64,000 nucleotides of DNA from Bacilli bacterium (GTDB lineage: Bacteria; Bacillota_I; Bacilli_A; RF39; UBA660). Positions 36,501-45,766 of the stretch are shown here, one piece after another. Where the stretch lies: positions 1-64,000 of the forward strand of contig JAFXZI010000004.1 in the NCBI GenBank assembly GCA_017541325.1, in the 5' to 3' direction. The translations under genes and the position numbers were made by a program. The notes beneath the pieces are model-generated. The model worked only from the letters and a program-made list of their open reading frames with translations, ran no database searches and was not told where the DNA came from. Within the stretch, counting starts at the first letter, position 1. Each line of letters starts with the position of its first letter.

Positions 36501-38568
36501 CGTCCTTTAAATCAAATCTTTTATCATATAAATCTGAATTATCTAATCTATGAGAAATGATTAAAAATGTTTTATCTTTATACTCATTAAATATATTAGT
36601 TAGAATTATTCTTTCTTTTTCTATATCAATTTGGCTTAAACTTTCATCAAAAATGTATATTTCACTATCTTTAACTAAAGATCTAGCTAGAGCAATTCTT
36701 TGTTTTTCTCCTCCACTTAAATTAAAACCATTTTCTTCAATTACAAAAGATGCTCCTATTGGATATTTGGAAATTATTTCATCTACTTTAGTTATATTAC
36801 ATATCTTTAAAAATCTATCATAATCAATGTACTTTTTTATGGTCACGTTTTCATATAAAGTATCATTATATAAAACTTCATTTTGAGATACATAACTGAA
36901 GTTTTCTCTTAATTCTTTTATATTAAAATAATTAATATCTTTTTCATCAATCATAATCATTTCATTAGAAACATTAAAATATCTTAATATCAGTTTAACC
37001 AAAGTACTTTTTCCACTACCACTATTTCCCGTTATTAATACCTTTTCTCCTTTTTTTATGTCAAAATTGATATTATTTAAGATATTGTGTATTCCATCAT
37101 ATGAATAAGTTAAATTATTAGCTGTAATATTTCCTTTTATTCTTTTATTCAAATATTTTTCATTAAAAGTCAAATCTTCTTTTTCAATATTATATAGATC
37201 ATCAACTCTTCTAATAGATTCTTTAACTTTCTTTAAAGATAAATCAAGATTAATAATATTCTTAATTGGTTCTAAATAATATATTATTAAACTATTAAAG
37301 GTTATTAACTCACCTAATTTTATACTATTATTTAACACTAAAATTGCTCCAAAATAATTAATAACAATAATACCTATATAATCTATAATATTTTTGAATG
37401 AGTCTTCTAGAATTATTACCTTATTAAAGTTAAAACTATTATTTAACAATTTATTATATAATGATAAAAATTTATTATTTATATTTTCTTCTAAAGATAA
37501 TCCTTTAATAGTGTCTACGCTACTTAAAGATTCATATAAATAAGAATTTACTTTTGCTTGGTCATTTTTAGTAATAGAAACATATTTTTTTAAAATATAA
37601 TTAAAAACTATAATTATTAAAAAATATAATAATGCTATAAAAAAAGAAATCATTGTTAATTTAAAACTAATACTTAATATTGAGAAAAAAACAAAAATTA
37701 CAAGTAATAGATCAACAAATACAGTAACAAACAAATTACTTATCATATCTCTTACTTCATTAAGATCTGTAATTCTTGATATTATTTCTCCATTTGATCT
37801 GTTTTTAAAATATAGGTAAGGAAGTGATAATATGTGCTTAAAAATATCTGTAACCATAATATAATCCAGTTCATGATTTATATAGTTTATTAAATAGTTT
37901 CTAGTATAAATATTAATCATTTTAAAAGTACTTAATATAATCATAATTACAAAAATAAATTTTAAATTCATTATAGAGTTATTAGAAATAACATTATCTA
38001 TTATAAATTGTAAATTAAATGACGTTATAATGTTTATTAAAACACATAATAATGAGACACAAAATATTATTAGAAATGTAGCTTTATATTTTAGAATTAA
38101 TGAAATAATACTCTTTTTTATATTACTTTGTTCTTCATAAAAAGGTATTGTCTTTGTTGGGGTAAACAAAATGAATTGGTTCGTAGTTATTTCCAAAAAC
38201 TCAGTATATGACATCAATCTTCTTCCAACAGCCGGGTCGGCAATTGTTAATATTTTTTTCTTACGATCAATTTTATGAATTACAATAAAATGTCCTAAAT
38301 TATTATTAATTATTACATGTGCTACACAAGGAAACATATTATCTTCTAAATCAAAAATACTACCTCGAACTGCTTTAGAAATAAATCCCAAATTGTTCAT
38401 AGCATTCATCATCAAATATGCATTTGTCCCATCCTTTGTAGTTCTAGTTAATTCTCTTAAATATTCAATGCTAACATTACCACCATAAGTTCTTATAATA
38501 GTTAAAAGACAACTTACACCGCAATCTTTAGGACCTTCTTGCATTACACATTGATAATCTTTAAACAA
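36481..38568 (-). CDS. Peptidase-containing ABC transporter for bacteriocin export (C39 family)
   Basis: The 695-residue protein has a C39 peptidase domain (1-135: QEGPKDCGVSC with the catalytic Cys, GHFIVIHKI with the His, IADPAVG with the Asp), six membrane helices (about 155-435), and an ATPase domain: Walker A TGNSGSGKSTLV, signature NLSGGEKQRIALARS, Walker B IYIFDES. It cuts the leader after Gly-Gly and exports the peptide. It starts at a TTG (38568) with GGAGGTG 7 nt upstream. The two target peptides follow in the same operon. Confidence 0.92.
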   Translation of the reverse strand: MFKDYQCVMQEGPKDCGVSCLLTIIRTYGGNVSIEYLRELTRTTKDGTNAYLMMNAMNNLGFISKAVRGSIFDLEDNMFPCVAHVIINNNLGHFIVIHKIDRKKKILTIADPAVGRRLMSYTEFLEITTNQFILFTPTKTIPFYEEQSNIKKSIISLILKYKATFLIIFCVSLLCVLINIITSFNLQFIIDNVISNNSIMNLKFIFVIMIILSTFKMINIYTRNYLINYINHELDYIMVTDIFKHILSLPYLYFKNRSNGEIISRITDLNEVRDMISNLFVTVFVDLLLVIFVFFSILSISFKLTMISFFIALLYFLIIIVFNYILKKYVSITKNDQAKVNSYLYESLSSVDTIKGLSLEENINNKFLSLYNKLLNNSFNFNKVIILEDSFKNIIDYIGIIVINYFGAILVLNNSIKLGELITFNSLIIYYLEPIKNIINLDLSLKKVKESIRRVDDLYNIEKEDLTFNEKYLNKRIKGNITANNLTYSYDGIHNILNNINFDIKKGEKVLITGNSGSGKSTLVKLILRYFNVSNEMIMIDEKDINYFNIKELRENFSYVSQNEVLYNDTLYENVTIKKYIDYDRFLKICNITKVDEIISKYPIGASFVIEENGFNLSGGEKQRIALARSLVKDSEIYIFDESLSQIDIEKERIILTNIFNEYKDKTFLIISHRLDNSDLYDKRFDLKDGVLSVS

Positions 38569-38630
38569 CCCTTATCACCTCCTCACTAGTATTATTATCT
38601 TTTTTATTTATGATTTCCTGAAAACAAATA

Positions 38631-38658
38631 AAAAAAGATCAACTTTCGTTGACCTTTT
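38631..38658 (-). terminator. Terminator of the aquaporin gene
   Basis: A stem of about 10 bp (AAAGATCAAC/GTTGACCTTT, one G-T pair, loop TTTC) followed on the minus strand by a T6 run. Confidence 0.85.
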
Positions 38659-38663
38659 CTCTA

Positions 38664-39317
38664 TTATTTTTTCTTTGTTTTAGTAAAATAATTATGGATT
38701 AATCCAGCTATAATAGCACCAACAATAGGAGCTACAATAAATAACCATACTTGATTTAATGCTTCTCCACCAACGAAAATTGCTGGAGCGAAACTACGAG
38801 CTGGGTTAACAGAAGTTCCAGTGAATGGAATACCAAGAATGTGAACTAATGCTAATGAAAGACCAATTATAATTCCACTAACATTGCTTAATTCTTTTTT
38901 CTCTGAAACTTTTAAAACAGTTAATACAAAGAATGCTGTTAAGCATGCTTCTAAAATAAATGCTTTATACCATTCTAAACCATCTGGATTAAACATGTTA
39001 GCACCTAATTCCTTATTACTATCAAGTAATACTAATAAGAAAGCAGCACCTACTATTCCTCCTAATACTTGGCTTATGATGTATTTAAAACATTCTTCAG
39101 GTGTGATTTTTTTATTAACTAGCATTCCAACTGTTACAGCTGGGTTAATATGGCATCCAGAAATGTCTCCAATCATATAAGCAAGTACTACAACAGATAA
39201 TCCAAAAGCAAAAGCAATTGTTAAAACACTACCAGATGTTACAGCAGCACCACAACCTAAAGCAACTAAAACTGCTGTACCAAAAAATTCAGCAATATAT
39301 TTTTTGTAGTTTTCCAT
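38664..39317 (-). CDS. Aquaporin-family channel (MIP)
   Basis: The protein of 217 residues has six membrane helices and both NPA loops: SGCHINPAVTVGML and GTSVNPARSFAPA. The second loop is followed by Arg-Ser rather than Arg-Asp, which favours a water-selective AqpZ-type channel over a glycerol facilitator, though transport cannot be proved from this. I start at the ATG at 39317 with AGGAGG 9 nt upstream; eleven further codons upstream are open but lack a site. It is a single-gene unit. Confidence 0.9.
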   Translation of the reverse strand: MENYKKYIAEFFGTAVLVALGCGAAVTSGSVLTIAFAFGLSVVVLAYMIGDISGCHINPAVTVGMLVNKKITPEECFKYIISQVLGGIVGAAFLLVLLDSNKELGANMFNPDGLEWYKAFILEACLTAFFVLTVLKVSEKKELSNVSGIIIGLSLALVHILGIPFTGTSVNPARSFAPAIFVGGEALNQVWLFIVAPIVGAIIAGLIHNYFTKTKKK

Positions 39318-39340
39318 TTTATATATCCTCCTTTGATTTA

Positions 39341-39368
39341 AGTATATCACAACATTATTATAAGTAAA
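39341..39368 (-). promoter_or_regulatory. Promoter of the aquaporin gene
   Basis: TTTACT (39368-39363), a 16-bp spacer and TATACT (39346-39341) on the minus strand. Confidence 0.55.
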
Positions 39369-39389
39369 TAAATTTGAAAAAAATAATTG

Positions 39390-39417
39390 TTGACAAAACT
39401 TGTTTTTTTGTTATAAT
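39390..39417 (+). promoter_or_regulatory. Promoter of tRNA-Gly
   Basis: Perfect TTGACA (39390-39395) and perfect TATAAT (39412-39417) with a 16-bp spacer and an extended TG; it ends 17 bp before the tRNA. Confidence 0.85.
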
Positions 39418-39434
39418 TAAAAATGTCTACTGAT

Positions 39435-39508
39435 GCAGATGTAGTTTAATGGTAGAACCTCAGCCTTCCAAGCTGACTGCGTGGGTCCGATTCCCATCAT
39501 CTGCTCCA
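39435..39508 (+). tRNA. tRNA-Gly(TCC)
   Basis: A 74-nt cloverleaf with acceptor GCAGATG/CATCTGC, anticodon loop CTTCCAA (TCC, Gly) and an encoded CCA. The T loop reads TCCGATT, again with C at position 55. Its 3' end borders the tandem integrative elements and appears to be their attachment site. Confidence 0.95.
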
Positions 39509-39512
39509 TTTG
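39502..39512 (+). other. Putative attachment site A (tRNA-Gly 3' end, left end of element 1)
   Basis: The 11-bp TGCTCCATTTG that ends the tRNA recurs exactly at 47399-47409, and its first part (GCTCCA) at 51725-51730. Each copy is followed closely by a terminator hairpin, and the first two by a small ORF and a recombinase gene. I infer an attL-type junction. Confidence 0.5.
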
Positions 39513-39547
39513 TAAAAATCGTCGGAACAACCGATGTTGAGATAAAG

Positions 39548-39574
39548 CTTAATTCGAAAGAATTAAGTTTTTTT
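39548..39574 (+). terminator. Terminator after tRNA-Gly
   Basis: An 8-bp perfect stem (CTTAATTC/GAATTAAG, loop GAAA) and a T7 run. Confidence 0.85.
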
Positions 39575-39598
39575 GTGTCTAAGAAAGGTTGTGATGAT

Positions 39599-39880
39599 AT
39601 GTTAAATATTATTAAAGAAAAACTTGATTTAAGCCCTGATTTAAAGAAAAAGATTGATTGGGCTAAGAATTATACTTCTACTTCAATAACTCTTGAGAAA
39701 GGTCATTTAATTAGATTAGAACCTAGTAATCTTGCTTATGTAGATCCTCATAAAGTTAAAATCAATAATTATACATTCTTGTTCTTTAATGGTGTTGATA
39801 CTTTCTATGTTAATACTCTAAATGATAAACATAATTTGTCTGAACTTGAAAAATACTTTAAACTAGCTAAATGTTCTTAA
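39599..39880 (+). CDS. Small protein preceding serine recombinase 1 (element 1)
   Basis: A 93-residue protein starting at the ATG at 39599 (AAAGG about 11 nt upstream). It is mixed alpha/beta with no recognisable motif; segments include LKKKIDWAKNYTSTSITLE and FFNGVDTFYV. It lies between the tRNA terminator and the operator/promoter of the recombinase, the same position as the 95-residue protein at 47488 in element 2. Such a place would suit a recombination directionality factor or a regulator, but the two share no clear sequence, so this is inference only. Confidence 0.6.
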   Translation: MLNIIKEKLDLSPDLKKKIDWAKNYTSTSITLEKGHLIRLEPSNLAYVDPHKVKINNYTFLFFNGVDTFYVNTLNDKHNLSELEKYFKLAKCS

Positions 39881-39884
39881 TACT

Positions 39885-39929
39885 ATTCCCTCAATAAGGA
39901 ATTGACAAAATTTTAAAAAATGATATTAT
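39885..39929 (+). promoter_or_regulatory. Operator-like block and promoter of serine recombinase 1
   Basis: A 22-bp block (39885-39906) containing the imperfect palindrome TTCC...GGAA runs directly into a TTGACA -35 box (39902-39907), with TATTAT at 39924-39929 (16-bp spacer). Element 2 has the same block at 47781-47802 with a single difference (21 of 22 bases). Confidence 0.7.
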
Positions 39930-39973
39930 AAATAACCAATGAAAGAGGTAACTCTAGAAATGGAGGTACAGCT

Positions 39974-40051
39974 ATGATAATAAAACACAAGATATCGAAT
40001 ATTTATAATATTAAATTTAATGAGGAGTCAGTAGTATTTAGACTTTACTAG
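39974..40051 (+). CDS. Leader peptide upstream of serine recombinase 1
   Basis: A 25-residue ORF (starts MIIKHKISNIYN, ends VVFRLY) with GGAGG 7 nt upstream. It is preceded by a 5-residue mini-ORF (39960-39977, MEVQL) that overlaps its start. Its last codons form the left arm and loop of a strong terminator hairpin (40022-40073), with the stop codon just before the right arm. A ribosome on this ORF would block the hairpin, the layout of a translation-coupled attenuator. Confidence 0.6.
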   Translation: MIIKHKISNIYNIKFNEESVVFRLY

Positions 40052-40073
40052 ATACTATTGTCTCCTCTTTTTT
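40022..40073 (+). promoter_or_regulatory. Attenuator hairpin in the recombinase 1 leader
   Basis: 16-nt arms (40022-40037 and 40052-40067) pair with one mismatch and one G-T pair, followed by six T. It lies between the promoter and the recombinase ribosome-binding site (AAGGAGG at about 40080), so it should stop transcription unless opened. Confidence 0.75.
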
Positions 40074-40091
40074 AGTAATAAGGAGGTTTAA

Positions 40092-41927
<1,836 letters not shown>

Positions 41928-41942
41928 TCCTTAGCCCACGAA

Positions 41943-42026
41943 ATCTTGTATGGAGAATCCGTACAAGATATCTAGGGGGTTATATATCTTGGATGTCCCA
42001 GATATGGCCCAAAATAACCCACACTA
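41943..42026 (+). other. Candidate origin of transfer (oriT)
   Basis: Between the recombinase and the MobV gene lie a 12-bp hairpin (41943-41954 with 41958-41969, one G-T pair) and a second nested structure: outer arms GGGTTAT/ATAACCC (41977-41983, 42014-42020) and inner arms ATATCTTGG/CCCAGATAT. At 42015-42026 the minus strand reads TAGTGTGGGTTA, close to the TAGTGTG/TTA nick sequence known for MobV relaxases such as pMV158 MobM, with two extra G. Position and structure suit an oriT; the strand of nicking is inferred. Confidence 0.6.
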
Positions 42027-42041
42027 AAAAGGAGGAATATT

Positions 42042-43454
42042 ATGGCTGAATTACCTTATTCATTTCATCTTGGAAGTAATAAAAATAGAAAAGCATCAGC
42101 AAGAAGTAATGCTAGAAATAATGTAAGTGGTTCTTCTTCACTTGCTAATAATGGAATACAAAATTATCAGCAATTATCAAAAGTAAATAATCATGATTTT
42201 AGAAAATATGAAAATGATAATGATTATATTTATCAATTAAAAGGAACTAATGATATTGTTTATGATGTTAAAGAATTTTATAAAACTGAATTTGAAGAAG
42301 CAAGACTTGAATACAATAATAAACAATCTAGACCTAGTAGAAGAATTGATGATTATTTTGAATATGTTAATAAAGATGAAAAAAGAGATCTTGCTTGTGA
42401 GATTATAATTGAACTTGGTAATAAAGAATATTGGGATACAAAAGATTTTGAATTTAAAAGAGAAATGGTTAATGTATATGAAGAACATCTACATGATTTA
42501 GAAAGACTAGTTCCAGAGTTTAAAATAACAAATGCAGTTGTTCATTTAGATGAAACTTCACCTCATATGCATATAGTTGGAGTTCCAGTTAAAGATGGTT
42601 GTAAAACAGGTCTATCAAAACAAGTAAATAAGTCATCAGTTTTTACTAAGGAAAGACTTGAACATATACAAAATGTTATGAGAGAAAAATGTATTGATAC
42701 TTTTAATAAATACTTTGAAAAAGAAAATGCTACTCTTAAAACTAAAGAAAAAGGAAGAAACAAAGATATCCATGTTAAAGATATGGTTAATTATCAAGAA
42801 CTAAAAAAAGAACTAGAAATTAATAAAAGAAGTATTGATAAAAATAATGATAAGATAAAATCGATAAACACCTCCTCAAAGGAGTTAAAAGATTTATTAT
42901 CTGGTTTAGAAGAATCTAGACTTGGTGGTTATAAACTTAATAATAAACAAAAAGAAAGATTACAAGATTTAATTAAAGATGTTGAATCTATAACTGATTA
43001 TTTCGATAATTATAAAAATATAATTAATAATATATCTTCAATTAATGATAATTTGAAATATCAAAAAGATAGAAATAATAAAGTTGAAAATGATAATAAT
43101 AAACTTATTAAAGAAAATCAAAAACTTAAAATGAAGAATACTGAGTTAAAAGAAGATAGAGATTTTGTTCATGCAGTTATGGATAAGAGATTAGACGAAA
43201 GAAAAGATTTTATAACTTATCTATGTAAAAATGCTAATAGTAAAGATCCAACTACATCTAGATTTTTTAGACAAGTTGTTAATGATATGAATAGTAAAAA
43301 CTTAATAACTGATAAAGAACATAGAGTTATATTTAATCCACCTAGAACTATAAATAAATCAGAAATAAATAAAGCACTAAGTTCTATTAATAGAGAAATG
43401 GATGAAGCTGCTGAAGAATTTTATCAAACAAATAAAAGTGACTATGAATTGTAG
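42042..43454 (+). CDS. MobV family relaxase (Mob/Pre)
   Basis: The 470-residue protein has the MobV catalytic motif AVVHLDETSPHMHIVGVPV (HxDE...PHxH) at about residues 165-180, an N-terminal region with YSFHLGSNKNR, and long coiled coils (about 245-395). MobV enzymes nick at oriT and lead the strand during mobilisation by a helper conjugation system. No type IV secretion genes are visible in the window, so element 1 would be mobilisable rather than self-transmissible. AAGGAGG precedes the start. Confidence 0.93.
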   Translation: MAELPYSFHLGSNKNRKASARSNARNNVSGSSSLANNGIQNYQQLSKVNNHDFRKYENDNDYIYQLKGTNDIVYDVKEFYKTEFEEARLEYNNKQSRPSRRIDDYFEYVNKDEKRDLACEIIIELGNKEYWDTKDFEFKREMVNVYEEHLHDLERLVPEFKITNAVVHLDETSPHMHIVGVPVKDGCKTGLSKQVNKSSVFTKERLEHIQNVMREKCIDTFNKYFEKENATLKTKEKGRNKDIHVKDMVNYQELKKELEINKRSIDKNNDKIKSINTSSKELKDLLSGLEESRLGGYKLNNKQKERLQDLIKDVESITDYFDNYKNIINNISSINDNLKYQKDRNNKVENDNNKLIKENQKLKMKNTELKEDRDFVHAVMDKRLDERKDFITYLCKNANSKDPTTSRFFRQVVNDMNSKNLITDKEHRVIFNPPRTINKSEINKALSSINREMDEAAEEFYQTNKSDYEL

Positions 43455-43464
43455 CCACTTTTTT
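43434..43464. terminator. Bidirectional terminator between relaxase and restriction genes
   Basis: 11-bp arms (AAAAGTGACTA/TAGCCACTTTT, one mismatch) with A/T runs on both sides, overlapping the end of the relaxase gene. Confidence 0.75.
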
Positions 43465-44299
43465 ACATATTATTATTTATATACTCAATTAAGCATTGAA
43501 TAGTAAACATATCAAAATCAACATCATCTTTTAAGGATAATTCAAATATAATATTTGGATTATTAGTTGAAGAAGTTATTTTTACTTCATACTTTCCATT
43601 TCCTTTATTAGATAAAAAATATCTTTTTCCCTCAGGTAATACATCACTATCAATATAGCATTCATTTTTACTTAAATCTAAAGGTAAATCTAAATATAAT
43701 TTTTTACCATTAGTATTAAGTGAATATTTATATTTTGAAAATCTTAAATCTAAGTGTTTTTTAAAATCATCATAATATGTTTTTGGTAAGTCTTGACTTC
43801 CACTTTTCTTTCTTCTAAAAATAGTTTTTATGTTAAAGAATTTATTAAATTGGTCTAAAGAAAATACTTTTTTATTTCCATCATTATCAACTGATATTAT
43901 AAATTCAACATTTTTGTTTTTCATATTTGAAGCAATCCAACTAAAAGCTATTGTTTCAGGAACTGGAACAACCATTCCCGTTTGTGCAACTTTACTATAT
44001 AAATTATAGTTATCATTTAGTATATTTATAATTTCTTCAGAATACTCATTTGCTTTAAACTTATTTTTACTACCATAAACAAATTTATTATTTTTAATTT
44101 CAACAACAAATTGAGATGTTTGAGATGCAGGCATCTTTGTTTCTACATAAAATTTTTTGCTATTTGAATTAATTGTTATTTCTATATCTGGAATTGTACT
44201 ATCAGCTTTTCCATATTGTTTTACTAACACATCATAATCTTTTAACATTTGTTGAAGATATCCTGTCATTTCACTTTCAAAATCTTCCCATTTACTCAT
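43463..44299 (-). CDS. Probable type II restriction endonuclease paired with the C5 methyltransferase
   Basis: The 278-residue protein lies 10 bp after the C5 methyltransferase gene on the same strand. Near residues 38-55 it has PDIEITI followed by FYVETKMPAS, which fits a PD-(D/E)xK nuclease core (Asp ... Glu-x-Lys). It has no other recognisable domain. Position and the motif make a restriction enzyme likely; the recognition sequence is unknown. It could also be an unrelated nuclease. Confidence 0.65.
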   Translation of the reverse strand: MSKWEDFESEMTGYLQQMLKDYDVLVKQYGKADSTIPDIEITINSNSKKFYVETKMPASQTSQFVVEIKNNKFVYGSKNKFKANEYSEEIINILNDNYNLYSKVAQTGMVVPVPETIAFSWIASNMKNKNVEFIISVDNDGNKKVFSLDQFNKFFNIKTIFRRKKSGSQDLPKTYYDDFKKHLDLRFSKYKYSLNTNGKKLYLDLPLDLSKNECYIDSDVLPEGKRYFLSNKGNGKYEVKITSSTNNPNIIFELSLKDDVDFDMFTIQCLIEYINNNM

Positions 44300-44309
44300 C
44301 CTAAACCTC

Positions 44310-45272
44310 CTAAATATCTTTTAATCCTTTAAAAACTTCTTTTAGTAAATTAATTGGAACACTATTACCAAATTGTTTTAATGATTGACTATCATTTTCT
44401 ATTATTTTAAATTCTTCAGGAAATCCTTGTAGTCTAGCAGCTTCCCTTGGACTTAGTTTTCTTACTTTACCATTAATATAATAAGCACCTGTTTTTGAAG
44501 CAGCTCCACCACTTGAAGCAGCTAGAGTTATTCCTATACCATTTTCATGGTAAATTCTATTTCCTTGACCACCTTGTCCAATAACACCAATTTGTAAAGG
44601 TTTTTGAACTTTACCATTTTTTATTGCTTCGTTTAGTTTCTTTTCATCTATATGAATATCTTTTCTTTTAAGTATATATTTTTCAGTAATTGAATCATCT
44701 TCTTTTATCTCACTGATAGTTACAAACTTTTTAGATGGTTCTGGAAATTTAAATTCCCCATTATCAATATCTTTTCTTATACAAACTATTGTAATTCTTT
44801 CTCGATTTTGTGGTAAATTAAAATCTTTTGCATTAAGAACTTTATAATATATATTGTAATTTAAACTATCAAGAGTATTTGAAATTACTTCAAATGTTGC
44901 TCCACCATTATGTGCTTTTAAATTTTTGACATTTTCTAAAAATATAATTTTTGGTTTATGATAACTAACAATTCGTACTATATCAAAAAATAATGTTCCT
45001 CTTGTATCTTCAAATCCTTTTTGTTTTCCTGAAATACTAAAGGGTTGACATGGAAACCCAGCACACAAAATATCAAAACTTGGAATATCTTTTTCATCTA
45101 TTTTTGTTATATCTCCATATGGAATTTCTCCAAAATTCAAATTATAACTTTCTTGACAATATTTATCCCATTCAGATGAAAAAACACATTTACACCCAAA
45201 AGATTCAAGTGCATATCTAAATCCACCTATACCAGCAAATAAATCAATAAATTTCATTTTCTTTAGTTCCAT
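44310..45272 (-). CDS. DNA (cytosine-5) methyltransferase
   Basis: The protein of 320 residues has the C5 motifs in order: I DLFAGIGGFRYAL, IV AGFPCQPFSISG with the catalytic Cys, VI FLENVKNL, VIII NLPQNRERI, IX KLSPREAARLQGFP, and X LKQFGNSVPINL. It methylates cytosine at the site the neighbouring nuclease presumably cuts. A TATAAT -10 box (45303-45298, minus strand) puts the transcript start near 45291, so I use the ATG at 45272, not the one at 45293, which has no ribosome-binding site. Confidence 0.93.
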   Translation of the reverse strand: MELKKMKFIDLFAGIGGFRYALESFGCKCVFSSEWDKYCQESYNLNFGEIPYGDITKIDEKDIPSFDILCAGFPCQPFSISGKQKGFEDTRGTLFFDIVRIVSYHKPKIIFLENVKNLKAHNGGATFEVISNTLDSLNYNIYYKVLNAKDFNLPQNRERITIVCIRKDIDNGEFKFPEPSKKFVTISEIKEDDSITEKYILKRKDIHIDEKKLNEAIKNGKVQKPLQIGVIGQGGQGNRIYHENGIGITLAASSGGAASKTGAYYINGKVRKLSPREAARLQGFPEEFKIIENDSQSLKQFGNSVPINLLKEVFKGLKDI

Positions 45273-45369
45273 GATATAACACCATCCTCTCATATAAATT
45301 ATACCATAATTCAGGGCAATATAATAACTTTTATATGAATTTATGATAAAATATTTGTGAGGTGTTTCT

Positions 45370-45747
45370 ATGAAAGTATTAACTTTAAAACAACCATGGG
45401 CAACACTTGTTGCAGAAGGTATTAAAAAATATGAATTTAGATCATGGAAAACTAATTATAGAGGCAAAATACTAATTCATGCTGGAACTGGAATTGATAA
45501 AAAAGAATTAGAAAAATTTAAAGATTTAAATTTAGAATTTCCATCAAAAAGAATACTAGCAGAAGTAGAAATAGAAGATTGTTTAGAATTAAATGATGAG
45601 TTAAACAAAAAGATAATTGCCGAAAAAAACATAGCATATGGTTCTAAATATAGAACTGGTTATGCATGGAAATTAACTAATGCTAAAAAGTTAGATTATA
45701 ATAAAGAAGTAAAAGGTCAGCTTGGTTTATGGAATATAGATTTATAA
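45370..45747 (+). CDS. ASCH domain protein 1 (element 1)
   Basis: The 125-residue protein fits the ASCH fold: VLTLKQPWATLVAEGIKKYEFR, then SWKTNYRGKILIHAG, LAEVEIEDCLEL and GYAWKLTNAKKL. ASCH proteins bind RNA or modified nucleosides; some members (YqfB) hydrolyse N4-acetylcytidine. It is divergent from the methyltransferase gene and 20 bp before the 511-residue protein gene, probably in one operon with it. A close relative lies in element 2 (50205-50585). Confidence 0.85.
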   Translation: MKVLTLKQPWATLVAEGIKKYEFRSWKTNYRGKILIHAGTGIDKKELEKFKDLNLEFPSKRILAEVEIEDCLELNDELNKKIIAEKNIAYGSKYRTGYAWKLTNAKKLDYNKEVKGQLGLWNIDL

Positions 45748-45766
45748 TATTATTGGGAGGTTTGGA

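Noticed and set aside
42237-42763. Minus-strand ORFs inside the relaxase gene
   Set aside because: They are Phe/Ile-rich antisense shadows without ribosome-binding sites.
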